31,935 bases of DNA from CAZTKP01 sp964614215 (lineage in GTDB: Bacteria; UBP6; UBA1177), in NCBI GenBank assembly GCA_964614215.1, contig CAZTKP010000009.1, positions 1 through 31,935 on the forward strand, in the 5' to 3' direction. Within the stretch, counting starts at the first letter, position 1. The number at the start of each line of letters is the position of its first letter. The position numbers were made by a program, and so were the translations under genes. A model generated the notes under the pieces. It saw nothing but the letters and a program-made list of their open reading frames with translations, did no database searches and was not told the DNA's origin. This document shows, one piece after another, positions 18,241 through 26,447 of this stretch.

Positions 18241-18879
18241 ATGCAGGGTTTCGCAGATTTTTATCGAAACGGTGGACCATTCATGCACTTTATCGCTCTT
18301 TGCGGTCTTTACATTCTTGGAGTTTCGATCTACAAGTTCGTATTCCTTCTCGCAAAGTTCAACACAAACGGTGCAAACCTTATGAAGCAGATCCAGAAGC
18401 TTGTTATGGCTAACAATGTTGACAAAGCTATCAAACTTTGTACAGCTGCTGGCGATGCTGCACTTGCAAATGTTATGAAAGCTGGTCTTTCAAGAGCTAA
18501 CAGAGGCGAGCTTGAGATTCAGAACGCTATGGAAGAAGCTACTCTTGAAGTAACACCAAAGATCACTAAGCTTACTGAGTCTATTTTCGCAATGTCAAGT
18601 ACAGCTACAATGCTTGGTCTTCTTGGAACGATCTTCGGACTTATCGAAGCTTTCGACGCTGTTGCTCACGCTGCTCCCGAGCAGAAGTCAGCAATGCTTG
18701 CAAGCGGTATTGCTATGGCAATGAACACGACAGGTTTTGGTCTTATCATGGCTATTCCCGGTACAGTTCTTACAGTTCTCATCAAAGGATTCTCAAACAA
18801 GATTCTTGACGACATGGACCTTTATTCCGTTAAGCTCGTTAACCTTCTTGTCAGCAGAGAAAAGGGTGCGGCAGAGTAA
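18241..18879 (+). CDS. MotA/TolQ/ExbB-family proton channel protein, AglR-like
   Basis: 212 residues, with a very strong GGAGG 7 bp upstream. Three membrane segments are visible at about 14-36, 115-138 and 159-182. The second contains TATMLGLLGTIFGLIEAF and the third TTGFGLIMAIPGTVLTVL, both hallmark TolQ/ExbB/MotA sequences. The cytoplasmic loop between the first and second segments has the family's usual Glu/Ala-rich composition. Five such subunits normally surround two ExbD/TolR subunits and conduct protons. The two ExbD-like genes directly downstream complete a motor like AglRQS of M. xanthus. This is the only TolQ-type gene in the window, so both modules would have to share it unless another copy exists elsewhere. 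Confidence 0.95.
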   Translation: MQGFADFYRNGGPFMHFIALCGLYILGVSIYKFVFLLAKFNTNGANLMKQIQKLVMANNVDKAIKLCTAAGDAALANVMKAGLSRANRGELEIQNAMEEATLEVTPKITKLTESIFAMSSTATMLGLLGTIFGLIEAFDAVAHAAPEQKSAMLASGIAMAMNTTGFGLIMAIPGTVLTVLIKGFSNKILDDMDLYSVKLVNLLVSREKGAAE

Positions 18880-18908
18880 GATTTATACTGTAACTGGAGG
18901 ATAGTTAG

Positions 18909-19460
18909 ATGGCTAAAAGAAGAAAAAAATCAGACGGCGTTGAGGAAATAAACCTTAAGCCCGCCATGAACCTGATTCTTATCCTTATTCCTCTGTTGCT
19001 TACATCTATGGAGGCTGTTAAGATCGCAGTTGTTAACGTTGCTACGCCCAATATTGGACCGGCTTCAGTTTCACCGCCGCCGACAGATGCTCCTGAAGAC
19101 AAACCGCTCAAGCTTACTATTGCTTTAACCGATAGAGGCATAACGGTCTTTGCGAGAGATCAGGTTATTGAGAATAAGGATGATCCGCTTGGTCCGACTA
19201 TTCCAAAGATAGATGGACAGGAAGAGGATGCAAACGGTAAAATGGTAAATGCCAGAGTCTATAACTACACCAAGTTAGTTGAGATCATCTCTGACATTAA
19301 GGATGCAAATCCTACCGAAGAAAACATTATCATCAGTGCTGAGCCGAACATTAAGTATCATTACATCATGCAAGTGATGGATACTACAAGGGAAAAGAAA
19401 GACGGTGAAAAGAAAAGAAAGCTTTTTCCCAACGTTGTTCTCAGTGCCGGTGTAGCTTAG
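18909..19460 (+). CDS. ExbD/TolR-family protein lacking the channel aspartate
   Basis: 183 residues, with GGAGG 8 bp upstream. A basic cytoplasmic N-terminus leads to EEINLKPAMNLILILIPLLL, the single transmembrane helix; the periplasmic domain includes LKLTIALTDRGITVFARDQ and ENIIISAEPNIKYHYIMQVM, typical of ExbD. In ExbD/TolR/MotB proteins the residue after the Pro-x-x of this motif is the proton-carrying Asp. Here it is Asn21, read from AAC at 18969-18971. It lies between the TolQ-like gene and the second ExbD-like gene, which keeps the Asp. Most likely it forms an asymmetric heterodimer with its neighbour and contributes structure or coupling rather than a proton site. Confidence 0.9.
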   Translation: MAKRRKKSDGVEEINLKPAMNLILILIPLLLTSMEAVKIAVVNVATPNIGPASVSPPPTDAPEDKPLKLTIALTDRGITVFARDQVIENKDDPLGPTIPKIDGQEEDANGKMVNARVYNYTKLVEIISDIKDANPTEENIIISAEPNIKYHYIMQVMDTTREKKDGEKKRKLFPNVVLSAGVA

Positions 19461-19470
19461 GGGGTGTAAT

Positions 19471-20046
19471 ATGGCTGAAGAAAAAAGAACTTACGAATAT
19501 ATCCCCGAAAATTATGAAGAGGAAGTGCTTAAGAGGAGACGGGCTTCTAAGGTAAAGGATAGAGAAGATAAGACAGAAGATATTAACATCAACTCTCTTA
19601 TGGATATTCTTACAATTATGCTTGTTTTCCTCCTTAAGAGCTACGCTACAGATCCTATCAACATTACGCCGGGACCGGACTTGGATATTCCCAAGTCAAC
19701 ATCGATGCTGAAACCTGCTGCTACAGTTATGGTCACAGTATCTAAGTCTGCAATAATTGTTGATAATCAGCCTGTTCTTGTTATTAAGGACGGAAAGGTT
19801 GAAGCTGCCCAGAAGAGAGGTGGAGAAGACGGATATTTTATTATTCCGTTGAATAAAGTTCTCGTTGATGCAGCTGAGAAAAAGAGAAGACTTGCAAGTG
19901 TCAATCCGACTGTTAAGTTTGAAGGTATATGTACTCTTGTCATGGATAAGGATACGCCTTACAGGCTTTTAACGGAAGTTATGTACACTGCAGGGCAGGC
20001 GGAATTTAGCAAATTCAAATTTGCTACTATCTCCTCTGCGGGGTAA
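19471..20046 (+). CDS. ExbD/TolR-family protein with intact channel aspartate, AglQ/AglS-like
   Basis: 191 residues, with a GGGG-type Shine-Dalgarno 10 bp after the first exbD-like stop. The long charged cytoplasmic N-terminus (about 36 residues) is followed by DININSLMDILTIMLVFLL, with Asp45 (GAT at 19603-19605) at the expected proton-binding place. The periplasmic part begins around ITPGPDLDIP and continues with TVMVTVSKSAIIVDNQP, the ExbD beta region. Together with the TolQ-like protein and the Asn-variant ExbD, it should form the proton-driven motor. The stop is followed 6 bp later by a strong hairpin terminator. Confidence 0.93.
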   Translation: MAEEKRTYEYIPENYEEEVLKRRRASKVKDREDKTEDININSLMDILTIMLVFLLKSYATDPINITPGPDLDIPKSTSMLKPAATVMVTVSKSAIIVDNQPVLVIKDGKVEAAQKRGGEDGYFIIPLNKVLVDAAEKKRRLASVNPTVKFEGICTLVMDKDTPYRLLTEVMYTAGQAEFSKFKFATISSAG

Positions 20047-20052
20047 AATTTA

Positions 20053-20086
20053 TTGCGGCCGGGAAACCGGCCGCAAGTTTTGTTTG
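20053..20086 (+). terminator. Strong intrinsic terminator or attenuator after the motor genes
   Basis: A perfect 10-bp stem, TTGCGGCCGG with CCGGCCGCAA, encloses a GAAA tetraloop and is followed by GTTTTGTTT. It is the most GC-rich hairpin I found, in an AT-rich intergenic spacer. It ends or attenuates transcription between the second exbD-like gene and the FHA/AgmX-tail gene, which starts 37 bp later. Confidence 0.88.
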
Positions 20087-20122
20087 TTGAGAAAATATTA
20101 TTGCATTTTCATGGGGTTGTAA

Positions 20123-21496
20123 ATGGCTCAGGATAGAGTTGCAAAAGTACTCAGAGTTGGAGTTATACACAACGGGAAAATTTTAGACGAGCAGATATTC
20201 AGAAAAGCAGAGACTATCTTTGTCGGTGATTCTGAAAAATCACATTTTGTTGTTCCATCGTCTTCTCTTCCCAGTAGGTTTCCAGTCTTCTATTTTCGTT
20301 CCGGCAGGTATGAACTTGTCTTAATGAAGAATATGACTGGAAAGGTTTTTCTTAAAGGGAAAGTGATCGATATTGAAGATGTCATTAAGAAAGGCATGCT
20401 TAAAAAGAGAGGTAATGCCTACATTCTTCCTCTTTCCCAGGATTCCCGTGGAAAAGTTATGGTTGGAAGTGCAATAGTACTTTTTCAATTTATTGTGCCG
20501 CCGCCTAAGGCGCCTAAACTTAAGCTGCCTAAGTCTATAAGAGGTTCATGGACACAGAGAATTGACTGGCCGTTTACGATAATTCAGTCAACGCTATTTC
20601 TTATAGGTTACCTTATACTTGGAGTTTATCTGCCGACAGTTCCGGCGCCTGATCCAACAGAGTTTGCAAAAGTTCCTAACAGGTTTGCGAAATTGATCGC
20701 GCCTAAACCTGAGGACCTTGAACTGCCGGACGAGAAAAAAGACAAAGTTATAGATGAAAACAGCAAAAATACTTCTCAGACTGCTCAAAAGGAAGAGAAT
20801 AAGGTTGATTCTAATGCGAAGAAACCGAAAAAGGCCAGAGATGCCGAGACGATTCAGAAAGAGGAATCTATCAGAATTGCTGAAATGAAAAAGAAAGTTG
20901 CCGGAAAAGGTCTGCTTAAACTTATAGGTTCCGCTGGTTCGGGCGAAGGTGCGGGAGTTATTTCCGATGTGCTTGGAGATGGTGGAAAAGATAGAGATAT
21001 TGATACGGCTCTTGCCGGAGTAAAACAGATAGGTATTGCTACAAGTTCAAGCCAGAGAAGCAGGAAGGGTGATGCAGGAGCTACTGAGACGGCTAAGATA
21101 GGCGAGCTGAATGTGAAAAAATCTAAAGGTAGCTTAGGCGTAAAAGGAAGAAAAGAAAAAGCCATCGTTGCCAGAGCATCTGTAGGAGCTGCTGAGGTAG
21201 ATGGAAGCGTAGATTCAAAGAGTATTTCAAAGATAGTTAAAAGAAATGCCAGTGCGGTAAAAAGATGCTATGAAAAAGGCCTGTTAGCAAATCCTAACTT
21301 GAAAGGTAAGGTATCTGTGACTATAATGATAAATATGAGGGGCCGTGTTGAGTCCGTCGATATTGTGGCTAATACATTAGGGGATGCATCTGTAACCAAT
21401 TGTATTAAGGGAGTTGTGAGAAGGTGGCGCTTTCCTAAACCGGATGGTGGTCCGGCAAGCGTAACATTCCCTTTCGTGTTTAGTCCTTCAAATTAG
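20123..21496 (+). CDS. Inner-membrane FHA-like protein with AgmX/PglI C-terminal domain, GltG/GltJ-like, module B
   Basis: 457 residues. The N-terminal 135 residues look like a divergent FHA domain (TIFVGDSEKSHFVVPSSSLP, then YELVLMKNMTGKVFL). A single transmembrane helix lies at about 149-172, followed by VPNRFAKLIAPKPEDLELP, which shares NRFAKLI with the module A protein. A disordered Lys/Ala/Gly-rich periplasmic stretch leads to the C-terminal domain at about 363-457, with Cys382 (KRCYEKG), Cys427 (TNCIKG), WRFPKPDGGP and FPFVF. The 45-residue Cys spacing equals that of the module A protein. FHA plus this tail is the layout of GltG/PglI in M. xanthus, a candidate link between motor and periplasmic TPR proteins. 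It follows a terminator, so its level may differ from that of the motor genes. Confidence 0.88.
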   Translation: MAQDRVAKVLRVGVIHNGKILDEQIFRKAETIFVGDSEKSHFVVPSSSLPSRFPVFYFRSGRYELVLMKNMTGKVFLKGKVIDIEDVIKKGMLKKRGNAYILPLSQDSRGKVMVGSAIVLFQFIVPPPKAPKLKLPKSIRGSWTQRIDWPFTIIQSTLFLIGYLILGVYLPTVPAPDPTEFAKVPNRFAKLIAPKPEDLELPDEKKDKVIDENSKNTSQTAQKEENKVDSNAKKPKKARDAETIQKEESIRIAEMKKKVAGKGLLKLIGSAGSGEGAGVISDVLGDGGKDRDIDTALAGVKQIGIATSSSQRSRKGDAGATETAKIGELNVKKSKGSLGVKGRKEKAIVARASVGAAEVDGSVDSKSISKIVKRNASAVKRCYEKGLLANPNLKGKVSVTIMINMRGRVESVDIVANTLGDASVTNCIKGVVRRWRFPKPDGGPASVTFPFVFSPSN

Positions 21497-21509
21497 AAGG
21501 GAGGGAACA

Positions 21510-22196
21510 ATGAGAAAAAATCTTCTTTTAATCATTATTTTGACAATAGTGGTTTTTTCTCTCGTTGGAGAAGAGGCAAAAGGTGAGAAACTCGACAAAT
21601 CATCTATAAAAAGTGAAGCAAAAGAAAAGAACGAGATCATTGTTAAGTTTGAAAAAGAACTTGAGAAACTTAAAAAAGAAGCTGAACAGGAAAAAGATAT
21701 TAGATGGAGAATGTGTCTGGACCATTATTTTGCAAAAGTAAAAGCTCTGGCTGTCGGTTCAGATACAGCATACAAAAAAGTTGGGGATTTTTTAGAAGTT
21801 GAAAAGATCAAGGAAGCTTTAAGCCAGTTGATCCTTATAAGAGGGTTGTCTTCTTCCGCCAAGAAAGAGTATTCTAAATCACAGTCGTGTGAAAGAATGC
21901 TGACAAGTGTAGATGCAAAAACTAATGTTATAAAGGAAGTAAATGAGGATGTGTCTGGTGGGGACAAAGAAGATAGCGTTAATGATTCAATGGGGTTGGG
22001 TTTCGGAAATGAATTTGTAGCAGATACAGATAAAAAGAATGTTGAAGGTTCTGGAATTGCTGATGCTGCAGGTGTGGATACAGGAGATGTGAATAGTGAG
22101 TCTCCTGAGAATGTCGGAGAGGAGAGTGGATCTGAAACCGAATATGTTGAACATGTTGAAACTCCAGAGGTTATTGATACCAGTCCGACAAAGTAA
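21510..22196 (+). CDS. Secreted coiled-coil protein of unknown function
   Basis: 228 residues, with GGGAGG shortly upstream of the ATG. A signal peptide ends near LVGEEAKG. A charged coiled-coil segment at about 30-65 (IIVKFEKELEKLKKEAEQEK) is followed by a helical part with two Cys (RMCLDHYFAK and SQSCERML) that could form a disulfide. The last 90 residues are acidic, Gly/Ser-rich and probably disordered. I do not recognise the family. It sits 13 bp after the FHA/AgmX-tail gene and 21 bp before an outer-membrane barrel gene, so it probably acts in the periplasm with the polysaccharide-export section. Confidence 0.7.
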   Translation: MRKNLLLIIILTIVVFSLVGEEAKGEKLDKSSIKSEAKEKNEIIVKFEKELEKLKKEAEQEKDIRWRMCLDHYFAKVKALAVGSDTAYKKVGDFLEVEKIKEALSQLILIRGLSSSAKKEYSKSQSCERMLTSVDAKTNVIKEVNEDVSGGDKEDSVNDSMGLGFGNEFVADTDKKNVEGSGIADAAGVDTGDVNSESPENVGEESGSETEYVEHVETPEVIDTSPTK

Positions 22197-22217
22197 TGAA
22201 AGAAGGAATATAATTAA

Positions 22218-23657
22218 TTGATATTTATGACCAGATTTAAGATTAATATAGCCCCCATAAAGGCTATTTATATCCTAGTTTTTTGCTTTATGTTTGTATC
22301 TATACATGGAGAAGAATCTGAAAAACCAAAAAAAGGTTTTAAGATCACGAAGGATACGGTTTTAAATATTGGACTGACCATTACTCCTGAATATGAAACA
22401 AATGTCAGAAAAGCTTCAGAAGATTCTGAGATTATAGATCACCTTGATGCCACTAAGAGTAAAAAGGTCGGTGAAACATCTGATATGGTTCTGCATTATG
22501 CTCCCTCGTTAAGGTTGAAGCACGATAACAAGAAAAACACAGTCGGACTATCCCTTTTCTTTGATTATAATCATTATCTGGGAATTGATGATAAAGACAC
22601 CATGAAAAAACTGTCCGATCTGGACATCGCAAGTAATTTTCTGGGTGAATTTAACAAAGATGGAAAGGTTGTTTTTGGAATTAACAACAACTTTCTCCGT
22701 AGCGCTACTCCAAATGGTCAGGACTTGTCAGGTTTACATAGAAATCTGCTCGAGAAGTTCGATCTCGGTATTGGATTTAAGAACATTGAAGACACGCTTT
22801 ATATGAGTATAGATGCCGGAGTTGATTTTAACTATCTTGAAGAATCCAAAGATCAGGATGCATACAAAGATTTCAACTATTATTCTGTAGTGGGAAATCT
22901 TTTCGGCAGATGGAAATTCCTTCCTAGAACGATGGTGTTTTTAAAGGCCGGATTCAGATATCAGGATTTTTATGAGTCAAGAATAAGAGATGCCTCGAAA
23001 ACCATGCCTTTCAATGTTTTCGCAGGTTTGATGGGACAGGTTACACCCCGTATTTCAGCAAAAATATCAGGTGGGTACTCGGCTGCTTTTGGAGATAATA
23101 CCCAGCATGATTTTAATGCTAATGCCGAAGTTATTTTCAAATATTTTGACAAAACTCTTCTGTCTGCAGGATATTTAAAGACTTTGAGACCTTCTGCTTA
23201 CTACCAGTACTATTCAACTCATAGACTGTATCTGAATTTTAAGCAGAAGTTTGCTAAATATTTTCTGGCTAAACTTAATTTCAGCTATTCCTTCATTAAC
23301 TATGGTTCCATTATTGAATTTGATAAGGGATATACCTATAATGCAGGCACAGATCTTTATACAAAAGATACCTCTAGTGTAACGAACGGTACACTGGTGT
23401 ATACTGTTCAGGTTCCCGGAGCCGATAGAAAGGATCAGCTTATGATAGTTGCGCCTTCCATTTCCGTAAATATTTTAAGGTGGCTTGGATTAAAAGTCGG
23501 TTATGAGTTCCAGTATAGAACCTCAAATTTTGAAAGGACTACAAGGGCTACGTTCAATAGCAATGTTAATGCGGCCAGTAACTATGACAACACTTATAGA
23601 ACATTCTATGACTTTATGAACCACAAGGTTTTTCTTTCATTAACTCTTGACTATTGA
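22218..23657 (+). CDS. Large outer-membrane beta-barrel protein, possible Wzp-type export porin
   Basis: 479 residues if begun at the TTG at 22218, which has AGAAGGAA at good spacing; the ATG at 22227 is an alternative. A signal peptide ends near SIHGEE. The rest is a run of alternating amphipathic strands (TVGLSLFFDYNHYL, LYMSIDAGVDFNYL, MVFLKAGFRYQDF, LAKLNFSYSFINYG, LGLKVGYEFQYRT) with periplasmic turns, ending HKVFLSLTLDY with a terminal aromatic. That predicts about 16-18 strands. It lies 4 bp before a short OPX/Wza-like gene. In M. xanthus, OPX proteins that lack their own outer-membrane helix work with separate barrels (WzpX/WzpS/WzpB); gene order suggests the same pairing here. The porin role is inferred. 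Confidence 0.8.
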   Translation: MIFMTRFKINIAPIKAIYILVFCFMFVSIHGEESEKPKKGFKITKDTVLNIGLTITPEYETNVRKASEDSEIIDHLDATKSKKVGETSDMVLHYAPSLRLKHDNKKNTVGLSLFFDYNHYLGIDDKDTMKKLSDLDIASNFLGEFNKDGKVVFGINNNFLRSATPNGQDLSGLHRNLLEKFDLGIGFKNIEDTLYMSIDAGVDFNYLEESKDQDAYKDFNYYSVVGNLFGRWKFLPRTMVFLKAGFRYQDFYESRIRDASKTMPFNVFAGLMGQVTPRISAKISGGYSAAFGDNTQHDFNANAEVIFKYFDKTLLSAGYLKTLRPSAYYQYYSTHRLYLNFKQKFAKYFLAKLNFSYSFINYGSIIEFDKGYTYNAGTDLYTKDTSSVTNGTLVYTVQVPGADRKDQLMIVAPSISVNILRWLGLKVGYEFQYRTSNFERTTRATFNSNVNAASNYDNTYRTFYDFMNHKVFLSLTLDY

Positions 23658-23661
23658 TCTG

Positions 23662-24300
23662 ATGCTAACTTTTCGTCTGTTTGTAATTCTACTTGCTTTT
23701 TTTATCACGTCTTTTTCATGCACTATTAAAATAGCTGATAAAGACAAACAGGGACGGTCTAAACTTGTTGCAACTGAAGGAGATAGCGCTGTATTTTCAG
23801 ACATATCTCTTTCTTATATAGGGCCTGGTGATAAACTGAAAATAATGGTTTATGGCGAGAAACAGCTTTCGGGGCTTTATCAGGTAGGTCCTGAAGGTGC
23901 CATAATGTTTCCTTTTACAGGGAAAATAGAGGTCCAGGGGCATACAAGTTTCTCACTTGCAGAAAAGATATCTGAGCTGTTAAGAGAAGGATATCTGAAA
24001 GATCCCCAGGTAACTGTTCTCATACAGGAGTTCGTTAGTAAAAGGATTTACGTTCTCGGGCAGGTCAAGAAAGCAGGCAACTTTCCAATGAAAGAGGCGA
24101 TGAGCATTGTCGAGGCGATATCTCTGGCTGGCGGATTCACTAACTTTGCTGATATAAGTAATGTTGTCGTAACGAGAAAATTAAAGGACGGGGAAGAGAA
24201 GAGGTTTGTTGTTAACATTGAAGAAGTTGTAAACGGTGACAAGAAGAATTTCTATCTTCGGCCGGGAGATATTATATTTGTAAAAGAGAGGTTCTTCTGA
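23662..24300 (+). CDS. Short OPX (Wza-like) polysaccharide export lipoprotein
   Basis: 212 residues from the ATG at 23662, 4 bp after the barrel stop. The TTG at 23647 would overlap the barrel gene and add five residues; neither has a clear Shine-Dalgarno. Lipoprotein signal with FSC at Cys20. The Poly_export domain spans about 50-125 (YIGPGDKLKIMVYGEKQLSG, then GPEGAIMFPFTGKI). One SLBB domain follows (RIYVLGQVKKAGNFPM, then ISLAGGFTNFADI). The chain ends directly after RPGDIIFVKERFF. Wza has about 380 residues and a C-terminal helix that forms the outer-membrane pore; this protein has neither that helix nor the extra SLBB domain. It therefore belongs to the short OPX class and needs another protein to cross the outer membrane. 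Confidence 0.93.
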   Translation: MLTFRLFVILLAFFITSFSCTIKIADKDKQGRSKLVATEGDSAVFSDISLSYIGPGDKLKIMVYGEKQLSGLYQVGPEGAIMFPFTGKIEVQGHTSFSLAEKISELLREGYLKDPQVTVLIQEFVSKRIYVLGQVKKAGNFPMKEAMSIVEAISLAGGFTNFADISNVVVTRKLKDGEEKRFVVNIEEVVNGDKKNFYLRPGDIIFVKERFF

Positions 24301-26447
24301 TGTATGAAAAGGAAATAGACATCAAGGAAGTTCTCCGACTTTTAAAAAGGCATTACCTTTCTTTTTTCTCAGTTGTAATAATAGTTTTATCCCTCACATC
24401 TGTTTATATCTACCGTGCTCCGAAAATTTTTATGTCAACTGCTTCCATAGAGATCGAGCCTAAAGCTCCAAATGTTCTCGGAAGCGGTATGGAAATAGTC
24501 AGTTCCGGGAGTCAGGGATATTTTTATACAAATAAAGAATATTATTCGACTCAGTACGAAATTATACAGAGCCGAGCTGTTTCTTTCAAAGTTCTTGAAT
24601 CTTTTCAGGGTAATGATGTCTTGTCGTTTCTTGGGATAAAAACAGCTGATATGACTGAAGAAGCTAAAAATAAAATAGATCCGGTCAGTGTTCTTCAGTC
24701 AAAAATAACGGTGTCTCCTCAGAAAAACAGTAATATGGTGAATATCAGTGTTGAAGATAAGGATCCTGAAAAAGCTGCACTGCTGGCTAACAGTGTTGCA
24801 GAATCTTATATCGATTTTAATCTTGAGAAGAGGTACTTTGCAACTAAAGATGCTGCCAGATGGCTTATGGATCAGAGCTTGAACCTCAAAAAGAATCTTG
24901 AGGATTCAGAACAGGTTTTATTTGATTTCAAGTCGCAGCACAATGTTCTGTCAACAACTTTTGAAGACAAACAGCAACTTCTTTCTTCCACTATATCAAA
25001 GTTAACGAACAAGCTTACTGATCAGGAAATTTTAAAAAATTCAATCACATCAAAGATCGAGGAGTACGGGAAAGCTGATATTGAAAATCCGGAAGCAACT
25101 TTCTTAAAAGAGGTGAGTAGAGATAACTCTGTTGTTACAGATTTGAAAATAAAATATCTGGAAACACTTTCCAAGCTTGATGAAAAAGAAAAGTTTTATG
25201 GTGAGAAACATCCTATTGTTCAGGGGTTGAAGGCTGAAAGTGATAATCTGCTGGCGGCTCTTAAAGTTGAAGTTCAGGGAGTTGTAGATAGTTATAAAAT
25301 GGAACAGGATACTCTTGAAAATGAAATGTCCAAGAACAGGCAGATGCTTGTTAAAGCTCAGAAAGAGTCAGTAGCACTGAATAAACTGGATATCATTTAC
25401 AGCAAGCTGAAAAGAGAAGTGGAGACGAACAAAAAACTGTACGATATCGTTCTTGAAAGGACGAAACAGGCTGATCTGAGTGCTTTACTTAAAAACAACA
25501 ATGTAAGGATCATTGACAGGGCTCAGGTTTCCACAATTCCGGTTAAGCCTAGGGGGAAGCTCATTTTTTTAATAGGCTTGATAATTTCTATTGTCACAGG
25601 ATTTCTTGTTGTTTTTGTAGTAGAGTTCTTTGACAACAGATTTAGAAGTTTTAAGGAGATAGAAAAGATCTGCGGCAGGTCGATTATTGGTGTTATCCCG
25701 ATGTATGATATAGAGTTCGAGAAATCAGGGAATGAAATAGTTTTTGATTCAAAGCGCAAAGGATTGACAGTTGAATCCATGAGATCTTTAAGAACCAATG
25801 TAAGGCTTGTGGATCCGGATAAAAATCTGAAAACAATTCTTGTTACAAGTTCAATAACGAAGGAGGGAAAGACGAATATTTCCTCTAATCTTGCCGTAAG
25901 TTATGCTTTAGCCGGGAAAAGAACCCTGCTTGTTGATGCGGACATGAGAAAACCGAGAGTTGACAAGGTGTTCGATCTGGACAGGAAAGGCGGTCTTTGT
26001 ACCATTATCTCAGGGGATAAAACTTTTGAAGAAGTTGTAAGGAAAGATGTGTTCTATGGACTGGATGTGCTTACTAGTGGATCTATTCCTGTTAATCCGG
26101 CAGAACTGCTTGAAAGTCAGAGCTTTCATAGAGTAATTGAAGACCTGAAGACACGTTATGATATAATAGTTTTCGACTCTCCTCCGCTCAATCCGGTTAA
26201 TGACGCTATTGCCATTGCAACGATTGTTGATGGTGTTGTTCTTGTTGTAAATATTGATTCTACGCCGAGAGATGTTTTCAAAATGAGTTCCAAGAGACTT
26301 ACCAATCCTTCTATCAATTTTTTAGGACCTATTGTAAACAAATTTGATATGGAAAAGCGCAAACGTTTTAAGAAATATCACGATCAGCTTTATTATGAAA
26401 AAGCTTATTATGAAGAAAGCAACAGTGAAGGTAAGAATGCGGGCTAG
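24300..26447 (+). CDS. Wzz-type polysaccharide co-polymerase fused to a BY-kinase
   Basis: 715 residues; the ATG overlaps the OPX stop by one base. The N-terminal Wzz domain has a transmembrane helix at about 20-38. A long periplasmic coiled coil ends in the proline motif VSTIPVKPRGKL, and the second transmembrane helix is at about 418-440. The cytoplasmic kinase carries Walker A (SSITKEGKTN, Lys524), Walker A' (LLVDADMRKPR, Asp546 and Asp548) and Walker B (IIVFDSPPL, Asp626). The C-terminus has a Tyr cluster at residues 693, 698, 699, 703 and 704, the autophosphorylation tail of bacterial tyrosine kinases. All catalytic motifs are intact. It should control chain length and cycles of polymer synthesis and export with the OPX lipoprotein. 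No glycosyltransferase, flippase or polymerase gene is in the window. Confidence 0.96.
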   Translation: MYEKEIDIKEVLRLLKRHYLSFFSVVIIVLSLTSVYIYRAPKIFMSTASIEIEPKAPNVLGSGMEIVSSGSQGYFYTNKEYYSTQYEIIQSRAVSFKVLESFQGNDVLSFLGIKTADMTEEAKNKIDPVSVLQSKITVSPQKNSNMVNISVEDKDPEKAALLANSVAESYIDFNLEKRYFATKDAARWLMDQSLNLKKNLEDSEQVLFDFKSQHNVLSTTFEDKQQLLSSTISKLTNKLTDQEILKNSITSKIEEYGKADIENPEATFLKEVSRDNSVVTDLKIKYLETLSKLDEKEKFYGEKHPIVQGLKAESDNLLAALKVEVQGVVDSYKMEQDTLENEMSKNRQMLVKAQKESVALNKLDIIYSKLKREVETNKKLYDIVLERTKQADLSALLKNNNVRIIDRAQVSTIPVKPRGKLIFLIGLIISIVTGFLVVFVVEFFDNRFRSFKEIEKICGRSIIGVIPMYDIEFEKSGNEIVFDSKRKGLTVESMRSLRTNVRLVDPDKNLKTILVTSSITKEGKTNISSNLAVSYALAGKRTLLVDADMRKPRVDKVFDLDRKGGLCTIISGDKTFEEVVRKDVFYGLDVLTSGSIPVNPAELLESQSFHRVIEDLKTRYDIIVFDSPPLNPVNDAIAIATIVDGVVLVVNIDSTPRDVFKMSSKRLTNPSINFLGPIVNKFDMEKRKRFKKYHDQLYYEKAYYEESNSEGKNAG

